From contig CM042151.1 in assembly GCA_023376005.1 (NCBI GenBank), positions 73,641,707 to 73,705,706 of the forward strand: a DNA stretch of 64,000 bases, in the 5' to 3' direction. The DNA is from Doryteuthis pealeii (taxonomy: Eukaryota; Mollusca; Cephalopoda; Myopsida; Loliginidae). Under the pieces are notes generated by a model, which did no database searches, was not told where the DNA came from, and saw only the letters and a list, made by a program, of their open reading frames with translations. A program made the translations under genes and the position numbers. Shown here piece after piece: positions 39,826 through 51,479 of this stretch (positions within the stretch are counted from its first letter, which is position 1; each line of letters opens with the position of its first letter).

Positions 39826-42320
39826 CAAAAACTGGGGTGTAAGGGAGATAAATTCCTATTTTAAGACATTGTAGCTCTTCATTTTTGAATACGATAGAAA
39901 ATATTAAATATGGAGGCCTTTATTTATTTATAGTGATACTATTTCGAATGTTTGAAATAACCGGATGTCAAATCTGCTTTTTTAAAGTAAAAGATTGTTG
40001 AATAGTTAATTTTAAAAGTATTGCCTCAATTATGATAAAAAAATAATTAAAAAAAAAAAAAAACAAAGTTTAATAAAGATTTATTTTTTATTTTAAGAAA
40101 GAAGCGCTATGAATTTTTTAAGTCTTAAGAAAAAAAACAAACACGTAAAATCTGTTTTGGTTTTTATTTACTTTTTTTTCTTTTACCTTTACTTCTTAAT
40201 CATTAATTAACAACTAATAATCCGAATTTAATAAAATGTTCTGTTTATCAAGTAGTAAGATCTTATATTTTAAATAAATCTTTACTTTAAATTAAAAGTG
40301 CGGGTATTTTACCCCCACAGTGTACAATAATAAGTAACTTATTAAAACAACAAACAAACGCGAAGAAAATTAGTTTCTTCGTATTTGTTTTGTTTTTTTT
40401 GTTGTTTCGTTTTTGTTTTTGTTATTTTTTTTTTTTTTTGGTAGAGGAAAATTAATTTTTCATTTCTTGAAAGAGAATTTAATGACGAAACATGTAAAAA
40501 AAATCGCTGTTTAGATAAACATTTTGGTAATAAAATTTGCTCGTAAATTCCTAACATTAAATAAACTGAACCCCCATTTTATGTCCGTGTTTTTGCAATA
40601 AATGTTTTATTTTTCTTAAACCCCCTTAGTTAAAATTAACAGTTTTATTACAAAATTTGTGAGTTCTGTTTTTTTTGTGTGTCACCTTAATTTTGACACC
40701 TTCGTGCAAATTCAGCCCAACTGTTAAATTAGAGCGGTTCCGATATGGGGGATCAATTTACTATAAACTTATACGGGGAAATGAGCACCCCTAAAAACTC
40801 GTAAAATAAAGAACGTTTTAGAATATTTTTTTTTACAGTCTGATAGATTGGTGTGTAATCGATAATAATCCATCGAAGAAAAGGAAAAAAAAATTAAAAA
40901 CAAAAATTTTAGATGTCAGGTCCGCCGAAATTTTTTTTAGCACTTTTTAGCACTTGACAATTTTCACAAGTTCTTTTAATTTTAATTTTTCATAAAAATA
41001 TAAATTTTAACCAACAATAAATGTCTTCATTTGCAAGGAGAAACCTCTTAAAAATATTCAGCCACGCGAAGGGAACATAAAAACTTAAACACGCGACTTG
41101 TAAACAATTTACATTCCATCATCGTGTGTAAATTTTACTATAAACTTATTTTAATTAAAAAATTTCAATAGCGAATAATTTCATAAACAAAAAGAGAATT
41201 CATTTGCCAATAATTCCTGTTAATGCGAATTAAAATTTACATGAAAACTGCCAAAATTTCACGTGTCTAACAAAACTGTTATTTGTTTGTGGTTGCTTTT
41301 TTTTTCTACAAAAATGTTTACTACTTAGTGTTAGTACAACAATATCTACAATAAAAATACTCGTGTAAAATATATTTTTAAGAACATTCAGTTTAATTTC
41401 AGTGTTCAATAATTTTTTTTTTCTTTTAATTAGATTAGTATTAATTTCAAGTTTACTATTTTTGAAAGGAATGTAAAAAAATAAATAAATAAATAAATAA
41501 ATAAATAAAAGAACAATGTACTTTTGGAAATAAAGTGATCCTTTAATGAATGAATCATAATAACTTGGGAAATGAGTTGAATTCGTTCACAAATCACACT
41601 GTAAAGACCGTGGACACAAGGGGAGATAATTTTGATCTTTTGGGCTTCCATATTTTAAATTGACGATTTAAAAAAAATCGTTTTAATTCTTTTAAAATAT
41701 CTTTCCAGGGTTTCCGCATTTTTTAACTTAGATTTTTTCAAAGATAAAATTCTGGGCTATCTTTGGTTAAAATTGCTAATTAGGCCGTTCTGCGTTTGGA
41801 CATATTAAATTGACCTTGAAATTTTTAAGGTAGTCCAAAACCCAGTTTAACTTAAGATAGAATTTTTTTTTTACATCAATTTAAAGACAACTATATTTCA
41901 TGATACTACGAAAAAAAAAAACTTGCTAATTAATTATTTTTGAGTTTTAAGAAAATGAATTTTAAATTTTAAAATCACTTTTTTAGGTTATTGAATTTAT
42001 ATTTTTTATTTTTTTATTTTTCTATATATTCTTCAGGATATGATCTTTCAAGAAATGTAAAAATTAGGGACCGGGATTTTTTTTTCTTCAAATGGTCAAA
42101 GGTCAACCCCCCCCCCACACACACACATTCTGAATTTATAAAAAAAGTATTTTTTCAAGTTTCTTCCATAAAATAAACTAATCCTTATAAAATCAAGTCG
42201 TGGGAAAATAATTTGGTGAAAATTTCATTAAAATCGGACAATTCCCTGATTTTTGGTAATTGTTTTAAAATTAAGAAATTAAAAAAAAAAAAAAATTACC
42301 TCCCTTGGCAATAATTGCCG
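39826..42320. repeat. AT-rich repeat-derived stretch
   Basis: Begins TGGGGTGTAAGGGAGATAA (as at 32563 and, inverted, 28065). AAAATTTCATTAAAATCGG near 42220 and TTACCTCCCTTGGC near 42296 mark another element end. An (AAAT)n run lies near 41480. All reading frames are AT-rich and unsupported. Confidence 0.55.
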
Positions 42321-42324
42321 GTAG

Positions 42325-42361
<37 letters not shown>
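42325..42361. repeat. (TA)n microsatellite
   Basis: About 18 TA units. Confidence 0.9.
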
Positions 42362-42363
<2 letters not shown>

Positions 42364-42637
42364 TGTAATCATAATAAACACACATACAATATACATATAT
42401 GGGTAATTAAGGCTTGAAGAAGATATCAGAGGATCTGACTCAGAAGGAAAATTCTGAATTTGGAAACCTGAAGTCAGTCATTGATTGGCTTTGTGGCATT
42501 CCTTGTGCACCAATTCTTTCCTATCAACTGTGCCGAAAAGTGCGGATGGTCAAACACAAGCCTTCACCACTATAAGCAAAACATCCTCATGCATTTGAAT
42601 CGATGAGGGAATCCATTTTTTATATATATATATATAA

Positions 42638-42821
42638 ATCTAAAAATCGTCTGTAAACAATTAACCGGATTTTGATAGTTTAAATGGAAAAAAATGTCCC
42701 CACAATTCTTATGGTCCGAAAAGCTGAATAAACAGTTAAACACTAAACCCTTGTCTATTATTTTCAATAAAATATGTTAACAAGTAAATCTGCTGCCTTA
42801 AGATGTGCATTATATATATGC

Positions 42822-42883
<62 letters not shown>

Positions 42884-43029
42884 GCATATATATAATGCAC
42901 ATCTTAAGGCAGCAGATTTACTTGTTAACATATTTTATTGAAAATAATAGACAAGGGTTTGTCTATTATTTTCAATAAAATATGTTAACAAGTAAATCTG
43001 CTGCCTTAAGATGTGCATTATATATATGC

Positions 43030-43078
<49 letters not shown>

Positions 43079-43265
43079 CACGCATATATATAATGCACAT
43101 CTTAAGGCAGCAGATTTACTTGTTAACATATTTTATTGAAAATAATAGACAAGGGTTTAGTGTTTAACTGTTTATTCAGCTTTTCGGACCATAAGAATTG
43201 TGGGGACATTTTTTTCCATTTAAACTATCAAAATCCGGTTAATTGTTTACAGACGATTTTTAGAG
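42638..43265. repeat. Multi-arm palindrome
   Basis: The outer arms are foldback type 1 sequence (ATGGTCCGAAAAGCTGAATA and inverse). The inner unit TGTCTATTATTTTCAATAAA...GATGTGCATTATATATATG is present four times in alternating orientation (from about 42750, ending 42957, from 42958, ending 43157). (TA)n loops join the pairs. The centre of symmetry is about 42957. Confidence 0.88.
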
Positions 43266-43392
43266 TTTTTTTTTTAATTATAAAACTACCCCCTAAGCCC
43301 TAACAAACAACTATATTTTTACGGTGTAAATAAGAAAAGTGTCCCCACGAGTCAAGATCACGGAATGGGTGCCTTAAGGTCATATAAGGATG
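43186..43392. mobile_element. Foldback type 1, diverged copy
   Basis: From GGACCATAAGAATTGTGGGG to GGTGCCTTAAGGTCATAT, with ACCCCCTAAGCCCTAACAAA in the middle. Its left end is also the outer arm of the palindrome. No TSD found. Confidence 0.65.
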
Positions 43393-43592
43393 GTTTAAAG
43401 TTCAACATACATATAGACAAAACATTTAATACATACAGCACATGGATAACAGTTGATACAACGTTCATAGTAAAGAGTACATATAAAGAGGTACACAAAT
43501 ACAGATAGACACATTCATGAATGATACAAATATAACATAGAAGAGTACAGACATGAGACTAGGAATAGTCCATGCTGTGAGGACTTACAGTA

Positions 43593-43872
43593 ATGTAAGG
43601 GGGGCGGAGCCCCACGAGAGGGTTTAGATAGAATCTACCCCATGTGGCTCGTAGTTGCTGAAACTAGAAAGAGAGGCCGAAAGGATTTGAAACCGGCGCT
43701 TAAATACTATGGTGCCCCTGGTGGGCATCATCAAACTAAAAAGGGTCAGACAACTCCACCAGGCGAATACAAACTAACGCTACAGTCATATGGTGCAACT
43801 TTTCTTATTACCGAACAAGATGTTGCAACAGTGGTTGTAAGTAGATTAAAAACTGTCCAAAGTCTCTGTTAG
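43593..43872 (+). other. Unrecognised 76-codon frame
   Basis: The frame at 43642-43872 has no domain I recognise. AAGGGGGGCGGAGCCCC upstream resembles GGGGGGGGGCTTTGCCCCCC at 44719, suggesting both belong to a repeat. Confidence 0.3.
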
Positions 43873-44044
43873 TGTAGTCCAAGTACAGGTACTTTCAACC
43901 ATCTTTGGTCATTGTCAAGGACAAATATACTCCTGTCTTGTGGAGTGCTGGATTCCTTCTGTGTTCAAAGAATTTTTAAGTGGTCTTCCTGTGCAGGTGA
44001 CATCATGAGTTAAAGTGCAATTAATTTTTCTTCTACTAATATTG

Positions 44045-44046
<2 letters not shown>

Positions 44047-44079
<33 letters not shown>
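44047..44079. repeat. (TA)n microsatellite
   Basis: About 16 TA units. Confidence 0.9.
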
Positions 44080-44081
<2 letters not shown>

Positions 44082-44133
44082 GTAAAGAAAAAGGAAAAGT
44101 GGACAAAAATAATAACTCAAACAAGTAGATGTA

Positions 44134-44181
44134 GGAGAGATATATTTCATTCCGCTTTAAGCAGGAACTTCATCAGTCTGT
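44134..44181 (-). ncRNA. Decayed hammerhead-like motif
   Basis: On the minus strand the core CTGATGA (44176-44170), stem II TTCC/GGAA with an inner GCTTAAAGC hairpin and GAAA are kept. Stem I is only three pairs and stem III cannot form cleanly. Probably inactive. Confidence 0.45.
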
Positions 44182-44389
44182 TTATTCAAAACATGGTACA
44201 TACATTTGTATTTATAGAAGAGAAAGTGCGTTTGGTGATGAGTTCAGGGGTAGGGAAAGTTTGTGAAGATTTGGTTGGTCTGAGGATATGTGTCATTGAA
44301 AGTGGAGGGGGAAAGATCAGAGGATTGCAGTTTGTTTGGGGATATATATATATATCTTGTTTAATAAAGTGTTCTTTTTATCGGTAAAT

Positions 44390-44770
44390 CATAATTTTAA
44401 GATTCTCCATCATGCACGAAACCAAGTTTGAATTGTCAATGAAGAATGTGTTAAAATGCAGAACATATATATATATATCAGCGGCAACACTGGGGTTAAG
44501 ATTTTTGTGGCTCATCCCCAAAGAGTTATTCTCTTGTAGCAATTGTTTGCCCCTGCTGGGATGGACGTGTCCAAAAGCGTTATCTTCCCTTGCTGTCAGG
44601 TTTCCGCCAATAGGTAGCTGGGTATTTAAACAACAGCCCAGGAAAATTATCTCCCTATCTCTAGGTCTAGCTACCACTAAACATGGGCTAGACATGTGGT
44701 GTCTTAGTCCATAAAGTGGGGGGGGGGGGCTTTGCCCCCCAACTAGCAGTAAGTGACTCACTTATTCTTC
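44390..44770. repeat. Unrecognised repeat with C/G run
   Basis: GTGGGGGGGGGGGC...GCCCCCCAAC near 44716 forms a hairpin. A 127-codon minus-strand frame covers the area, but its composition reflects the repeat and (TA)n. No function is inferred. Confidence 0.35.
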
Positions 44771-45387
44771 ATGAACGCTTTATCACTTCTTCAGGACTTT
44801 AGTCCTATCTGTTTCTGTATCTATGTTGTATTTTATGTATGTCATTGTATTTGTTCATTTGTCCATGTGCTCAGACAATAAAGTCTGTATCTGTTATTAT
44901 ATGTAACTCTTTTTATTTTATGTTCGTATATGTATCTACATTGGAAGGTTACTCTGAGTCTTCTATTATAAGAATCACACATTTCTATTCTTATACAATT
45001 CAAAATCTATTTCCAAGCAATAAAAATTTCCTGAGAATAAGTCATTTATGTTGACTTGAACTGAAATAATTAATTTGTTTATTTTTTTCAATGGCATATC
45101 AATGTGTATGGGTTATTTAATGCAAAATCTTGTTTTGTTGTAGATATAATTTGTAAGTGAATAGTTTGTAGGTAAATATTTTTTTGTTTTTAAATAAATT
45201 ATCAGAGTGCATGACAAAAGTTAGAAGTCAATTTTGTGTTACAGGTGTATTTTTGTAAATGATTTTATTTCATCTATATATCTTTATATATATGAGAGTG
45301 AGTAAAAATGTAATGCCATTTTGTTTAGGACAGGTATAATTACCAACACAGGAACATGTATTATACATCAAAATGGTCCTCTGTGGA

Positions 45388-45561
45388 TCACATCCCTACT
45401 TCTCCACAGTCACTGTTTCTCTCAATAGTAATGTTCCACTTTTTAATAAGGGTATGTATCCCTCCCCTGTAAAACTCTGTTGACTGTTCTTTGAGCCACT
45501 TCTTCACTACAGATTTCACTTCCTCCTCACTGGAATAATGTTTGTCTCTCTTTGGCCCCAT
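45388..45561 (-). pseudogene. Mariner-like transposase, C-terminal part
   Basis: A 57-codon uninterrupted stretch reads MGPKRDKHYSSEEEVKSVVK then KWLKEQSTEFYRGGIHTL. The pattern (H..S..EV...V..WL..Q...FY..GI..L...W) is the end of mariner-family transposases. The catalytic D,D34D core is absent. Confidence 0.75.
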
Positions 45562-46055
45562 TATTTGTAGGAAAAATAGATGATCCCTTTCTCATTATTT
45601 AGGTAACATAAGACACTATGAATGTCCTAATGCACTATAATGCTTTAGTGTTGATTTCTAACTCATATTCACTAACTGTGCTGATTCAGACCATGAGTGT
45701 TGAGCAGACAGGAGTTAAAAACAGAAAACACATGAACATAACATGGAATTTCAAATACCTTGTATTAATAGATACAAAACCAAGAAAGTACACTTGAAAT
45801 ACTTGCAAATGAAGGTTTTGTCTGCAGGAATGTTAATTATATAAATATAATACAACCCAGTTAACTGAGTTATTGAGATTGGTGAGGTATCGAAGTACCT
45901 ACTACGGCTCTCTGCCTCTCTCTACTGAATTTAGGGAATGCTATTTTTTTGTGTAGAGATGCTGGTACCAAAGAGGGAGAAAGCTTATCTTCAATTTGCC
46001 GTTAAAGTTTGCAGGCCTGTGATTGGTTGATTTGAAGAGAGGCAATCATGTCACA

Positions 46056-46092
46056 CTGGCATCTGAGGTGGAGCGCCACACCTACCATATGA
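46056..46092 (-). mobile_element. SINE-A scrap
   Basis: CATCTGAGGTGGAGCGCCAC and CACCTACCAT match the SINE-A body; the rest is absent. Confidence 0.7.
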
Positions 46093-46100
46093 GTTCATAT

Positions 46101-46301
46101 TTACTTCTCCAGTGTCCAATGTGTATTTTTAGTCTTACTTGAATGGTTTGTATGATACCTAATATAGTTCCAATGTAGCTTTTTTTCCAAGCATTTCGTT
46201 AATGTTGAAGTGGTGCAGCCATATACCAGCAGTGATACACCTACAACTTGGAGGAGTTCTTTCTTTATCTTATCAGTGAGATCAGATTTCCATATGATCA
46301 A
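46101..46301 (-). pseudogene. LINE reverse transcriptase fragment
   Basis: MIIWKSDLTDKIKKELLQVV then SLLVYGCTTSTLTKCLEKKL corresponds to the LINE region after the RT core (usually ...LLYGC.TW.L). It belongs to the same broad group as 56895-57105. It lies 100-400 bases downstream of the zinc-finger gene. Confidence 0.75.
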
Positions 46302-46544
46302 TAATCTGTCTATAGTAAGCCATGCCTTTCCAATGTATAAATTGACATTGCTTTCTGTAGATGAGATATTACTACCAAGGAATGTGAACTGGTCTAGTAA
46401 AAATCAATCAATTTATACTGTACTTATAATTAAGAAATATAATACTGACATAGATAAATTGTATTTAAAAGACTTAAAAAAACTGGTGTTTAAGTTTCTA
46501 TCAATCTTACCAACATTGCTTCTTAGCATCTTCCCATGAAAATT

Positions 46545-46855
46545 CATGATGGAATAAGCTTTTAAGTTAACAGCTTGAGCAAAAGCTTTGTCATATACTT
46601 TACAATACAGGGCTTTCTCATCAGAGTGTGTTTTCACATGCCTCTTTATGTGGTCATTACGTAAGAATGATTTTTCACAAATGCTGACACTGAAAGCAAT
46701 TCTTAGCAACATGTGATCTCATACATGCTCTAAAATCATTTTTAAAAAGAGAAAAATTCAGTCCCACATTTAACATCGAAAAGATATTCGATAAAGATGA
46801 ATTTGCTTTGCCTCTTTAACAGTTTACTTGAATACAAAGACCCTTCACACATCTA
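46545..46855 (-). pseudogene. Decayed fingers downstream of the intact zinc-finger frame
   Basis: Past the stop at 46856 the sequence still reads EKSFLRNDHIKRHVKTHSDE and YCKVYDKAFAQAVN, equal to the last fingers of the paralogue at 30.1 kb, but with stops and lost Cys residues. The present stop therefore shortens an older, longer protein. Confidence 0.75.
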
Positions 46856-47776
46856 TCACTTAAAAGGGGCTGCACCAGTATGCATTCTCATATGTGCTTT
46901 TAGAGTATACTTGCGCGAGAAAGATCTGTCACACAACTGGCAATGAAATATGGTCTCACCAGTATGTGTCCTTAAATGTGTCTTTAGGTAACAATTGTGT
47001 GAGAAAGATTTGCCACACACTTCACACTGAAATGGACTCTTACCAGAATGTTTCATCATATGTATCTTTAAGACAGACTCTTGAAAGAAAGATTTTTCAC
47101 ACAAGTTACAAGGAAAGCCTTTATTGCCCGTATGCATTTTCATATGTGATTCCAGGTTATAATTTAAAGAGAAAGATTTCTCACAAAATTTGCACTGAAA
47201 GGGCCTTTCACCTGTATGACTCCGCATGTGTATCTTGAATTTAGATTTATAATTGAAAACTTTGCCACACACCTGACATGGATGGGTTTTTTCTCTAGTA
47301 TGTTCTTTTACATGCTTCTTGAAATCAACATTATTAGAAAAAGATTTATCACACACTTTGCATACTTTTTCACCAGCATGTATTTTCATGTGTTTTCTGA
47401 AATCAACATTATTAGTGAAAGTTTTATCACACCGTTCGCACTGGCGTAGAGTTTTATCAGCATGTGCTAACATATGTTTTCCCAAGCTGACCTCATCGGA
47501 AAAAACTTTTTCACAAATCTTACAGTAAAACTGTTCAGCCCCTGTATGCAGGTGTACATGTTTTTTTAAATCGCTGTGAGTAGGAAAAGATTTCCCACAA
47601 ATTCCACAGTGAAAGTGTGTCTGCTGTATATGGTCATTAAGGAAGTCTTGTTTTGCAAAACCTTTTCCACACAGTTTACAGTGGTGCAGTTCTTGGTTAA
47701 GGTGTTTTTTCAGATGAGCAGTTAAAAGATTTTTTGTGGGAAATTCTTCCCTGCAAACTTCACAGGGAAAATTCAT
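46856..47776 (-). CDS. C2H2 zinc-finger protein, 11 fingers
   Basis: 306 codons, no breaks, starting MNFPCEVCREEF about 75 bases after a 3' splice site (47851). Eleven C2H2 units cover the whole protein, for example HHCKLCGKGFAKQDFLNDH, FQCKFCEKSFSLNYNLESH and FHCQLCDRSFSRKYTLKAH. Most linkers are TGE/KPF-like; between fingers 5 and 6 the linker is shortened (HAGEKVCKVC). There is no KRAB, BTB or other effector domain. Such proteins bind DNA in the nucleus; targets cannot be read from this. The frame ends in the linker GAAPFK, where the paralogue carries on. It may be a real gene or a recent duplicate. Confidence 0.85.
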   Translation of the reverse strand: MNFPCEVCREEFPTKNLLTAHLKKHLNQELHHCKLCGKGFAKQDFLNDHIQQTHFHCGICGKSFPTHSDLKKHVHLHTGAEQFYCKICEKVFSDEVSLGKHMLAHADKTLRQCERCDKTFTNNVDFRKHMKIHAGEKVCKVCDKSFSNNVDFKKHVKEHTREKTHPCQVCGKVFNYKSKFKIHMRSHTGERPFQCKFCEKSFSLNYNLESHMKMHTGNKGFPCNLCEKSFFQESVLKIHMMKHSGKSPFQCEVCGKSFSHNCYLKTHLRTHTGETIFHCQLCDRSFSRKYTLKAHMRMHTGAAPFK

Positions 47777-47849
47777 ATTGACGTAAGATGATCACAAGTC
47801 TTCACTTCCGTATTTGCTGCTTTGTTGAGAAAAATGGTAAGTCTTGAAT

Positions 47850-47870
47850 TCTAAAAATGAAAAAAAGGGA
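47850..47870 (-). promoter_or_regulatory. 3' splice site of zinc-finger exon
   Basis: The minus strand has a pyrimidine tract ending CATTTTTAG before AATTCAAGACTTACC, as in the plus-strand paralogues. No upstream exon is identified in the next kilobases. Confidence 0.65.
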
Positions 47871-47899
47871 AAAGGTTATGAAATATTTTTAAACCTTGA

Positions 47900-49650
47900 A
47901 TTATGAAACTAATATAATTTCAGTTTTTCTGTAATGTCTTTACTGATGTATCTCAAGGAGATAAATGGAGCTTATCTGACCTACTGGAGTGGGGCGGATT
48001 ATAATTTCAATCTAAATGCTACTTTTGATAATTTTATTTGAATAGAATAAATTAATTATCTTTTCTGGATTGGAATAATAACATTTGTTAGCAATTTTTT
48101 ATCTAAATATATTATACACAAGGATTTTAGGAGACTTCATATTAGATGATTTTTAAAACTAAATACTCAAAAACTGGAGCAAGTTAGAAATCTACTTTTT
48201 GGTGTCTATGATACTATGCATGGGGGTAAATGCAGAGGTACAGAATGCATCTAGTGGATCATGTGTGTAGTGTGTATATATAGGTGTAATAAATAGTTAT
48301 GTGAATGAATAGTATGTAAGTTTATAGATACATATGTGTTTACACATGAGTGTCTGTGTGTGGGATGGGAGATAGTGAAACATGTCTGTATACATGAGTG
48401 AATATGACTAAGGAATGAATAAATAAATTAAAAAAAGAGTGATAGGAAGATATTTGATATCCTGCAGAGTCAAAATGTCTAGAGATGGTTTATTTCTGTT
48501 AATTGTTCCTTGAATTTTGTTTATAGTAATGTGCTAATTATTGTTAGTATTTCAAACAGAAAAAAAAACCATCTTGAGATGAGATTGAATGTCCAGCAAG
48601 GGTAGTCAGGAAGGAGATGGTGGGGTGGAATTTTATATATATACAGGCAAAGTCCCAGCTAAAAAGTTAGTTTTTGGCCGGTGGTCAGGTAGTGGTAACG
48701 ACAGTAGCAGCAGAGCTAGAAATTAGCCAGTGAAGCCAGTAATTCGACTTAGTCTCATAACTTCTTGCCAGCTGACATAATCCACCACAAACTGTCCAAG
48801 TGTCACAACCTCCTCTTCCATCAGCGTCCTATTAACAGACTTTGTGTTTGTTTTCTTTTCTTTTAATCCTTGTGAACCTGTCTCTGACTCGTGCCCTTCA
48901 AATTGGTCAGCACAGAACATCACAACATTGGGGTCTGGACATTGTGCAATGAATGCATGAGTGCAGACTGGGTATTCTCAGATATCAGCACTTATCATAC
49001 CAATACCTGACTTTCTTCAGATGAATAATTTTGATATTCAAAAAAAGTTGAAAATCTACCAACCCTAATATATATAGAGAGATATATAGATATAAGAATG
49101 TAAAAAATACATACACATTTTATGGCAGCAAAATCTACTTTGTATTAAAAAAGAAAAAAGAAAAATATAAAAATGCAAAATAATTTTTTTTTTACATAAA
49201 CAACCAACAAGTTTCAGTATTCAGAACTGTAATTTGTGTCCTTTTCGTCCATGTATTTGCTTACTATCAACAATGTTATAGCAAGACAAATAACTTTTCT
49301 TAGAAAGTATGGTGATCCAAAAGCATAATAATCCATGTTTCTTATATGTTAATACATTTTTTAAATTGAAATATCTGCTTTGAAAAAAAAAAAACCCAAA
49401 AAACTTTTTATTTCTATGCATTTTATCAATCTTAAAATATTCTAGATCTATCTATATGAAGGCAACAGTTTTCCATACTAAAATAATATATCATTAAAAA
49501 ATATATTTTTCTGAATATATAATATGTTATGTGTTGGTACACATGTGGCATATGTAGTGATTTAACTGTCATTTATTTATGATCTGTATCTATTTTATAC
49601 AATATGATATAATAGCAATATACAATATAAAAAAAATATTTCTAATAGGT
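47900..49650. other. Non-coding stretch
   Basis: Upstream side of the zinc-finger gene. The 66-codon minus-strand frame at 48723-48923 is unrecognised. No promoter can be named with confidence. Confidence 0.4.
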
Positions 49651-49689
49651 TATAAGTTATATATATAAATAAATATATATGTATATTTT

Positions 49690-50195
49690 CTCTGAATTTT
49701 TTAGATGAGGCTTAATAATTTGTATTATTTGGATTGTTTGGACTATTGTCCTCATCTTTACTGTTATCTGTACAATGTTTTGGCTGATGTGTCCTCCAAC
49801 CTGCTTGTTGTAATTGGGAGCCAATTGGATCCATAGCATAGTGGATATAGGCATTGGGTTAAGACAGTTTTAAGTGACAGTTATCTCTGGGCTGCAGGTT
49901 CAATCCTGGTTAAGGGGGACAGTAACATAGAATAATAAACACAGCTATAGTTAGCGGAATGAGCACAGGATACCCTTGTGGATTAAATAAAGGGTTGATT
50001 TAAAAGTTCTGTGAAGGCTCCTGATTATGACAAGAAGGTTCCCAAGTTTGAAAAGAAGGTCATGAGTTTGAGAAGACTCCCAAGTCTGACAAGAAATACC
50101 TGAAGAAGGCCGAGGGGCACATCAGCCGAAAAGTTGTACAGATAACAATAAAGATGAGGAGAATAGTTCAAATAATCCAAATAATACATATGTAT
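49690..50195. mobile_element. SINE-G: most complete copy with an inverted partner
   Basis: A minus fragment (49690-49830) faces a fuller plus copy (about 49835-50195). The plus copy has a tRNA-like part with GGTTCAATCCTGG near 49898, TAACATAGAATAATAAACAC, tandem AAGAAGGTTCCC-like units, the core CCTGAAGAAGGC...GCCGAAAAG and GTTGTACAGATAACA, then AATAATACAT. It supplies the empty-site sequence for the LTR insertion at 8887. Confidence 0.72.
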
Positions 50196-50561
50196 ATTTA
50201 TTTGGCTGTGAATGGATTCCTATTTTTGTTTTATTTTTATATGACCTTTTAAAATAAAAGTTCTAGTTATAAAATAATTTTTCATAATTTCCATCTTCTT
50301 TAAGTAGTATATGTAGAAACTGCTATGTTATTATAAAAGTATATATTCTAAATATTGTTTTAAAAAAAGGAAGTGAAATATTTGCAATGGTACCTATATG
50401 TACCATTACGTGTATCAATACATAGTCAACGTGTTAATGACAATTTTTTTTATATGAAACAATTTAATAACTGAAGGAAATTGATTAGCACAGTATTAAA
50501 ATTAATTAACAAATGATTTAGATGGATGGATTTCTATTAAATATTTATTTCTTTAAAAAAT

Positions 50562-50997
50562 AAATCCCTGGCTGAATGTAGAAATAGGTCGGAAAAGTTT
50601 GGTGTGGGCATAGAATTTAATGAATTTAGAAATTACTAAGGATACGAATTTTTGTGTTAAAACATGCAGTTGTATCGATTCTAATTACTTTTCGAAAACA
50701 AAAGCTGGCTGACTTCTGATTTAGGTCGGAAAATTAAAACGGAAAGTATTTTGGTGGTACCCAATGACAGTTTAACTACAGTCTATGAATTAACATTTTG
50801 CGAATTGGGTTACGGTTTTAGGGGATTAAGGTTGTTTTTAATTACATATTGCTTAAAAAAACCCAACAAAAACAACAAAATCCCAAAAATAACATAATTC
50901 GTATCCTTAGTAATTTCTAAATTCATGAAATTCTATGCCCACACCAAACTTTTCCGTTTTACTTTTCCGACCTATTTCTACATTCAGCCAAATCCCT
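50562..50997. mobile_element. Foldback element with 8-bp TSD AAATCCCT
   Basis: The element (50570-50989, 420 bp) has about 85-base inverted ends starting GGCTGAATGTAGAAATAGG. AAATCCCT flanks it at 50562-50569 and 50990-50997. No coding content. Confidence 0.87.
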
Positions 50998-51137
50998 TGA
51001 TCCAATTACCTCCCTTGATATAAAGTACCATAAAAATATAAAAATTACCTCCCTTGATATAAAGTAACATACCTATTAACATACAATGAACTAATCTCTT
51101 GGCATTCCTTTACTAAAATTGAATCTCTTATGGAGGT

Positions 51138-51375
51138 GCATGGTGTACTGGTTAGAGGCGTAGGAAATGGACTCGTTGACCAAAGTTCAAATCCTGGACA
51201 AAGCTACAGTTCACATAGTAGTAATACCTTTGGGAAAGGTATGAATCCAACTAATCTCCTTCCAGCTATGGGTAAATAGTAGGGCAGATGGGCTCTTTAA
51301 CATTGGTTAGGCAATCAGTCTAGGAGAATAAGAACTCTGAATTCAAACCTTTAAATCTGCTTGGGGTGGTCATTA
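51138..51375 (+). mobile_element. SINE-C copy
   Basis: The tRNA-like head has an A-box-like TGGTGTACTGGTTAGAGGC and a B-box-like AGTTCAAATCCTGG (about 51184). The body has AATAGTAGGGCAGATGGGCT, then CAATCAGTCTAGGAG and GAACTCTGAATTCAAACC. Confidence 0.75.
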
Positions 51376-51479
51376 CTAGAATAAGCTCAGTCTTAATTAG
51401 TGATCTATTTCAATTCATTTTCTTGCTGGCCCCCATAGACAAAATATCGTCCAGTGAAAAATCTTACACAAAAAGTATT

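Noticed and set aside
44378..44761. 127-codon minus-strand protein
   Set aside because: Covers a (TA)n tract and a C/G run, no domain, and the opposite strand is equally open.
46894..47528. Plus-strand proteins opposite the zinc-finger gene
   Set aside because: Antisense shadows of the Cys/His-rich repeats.
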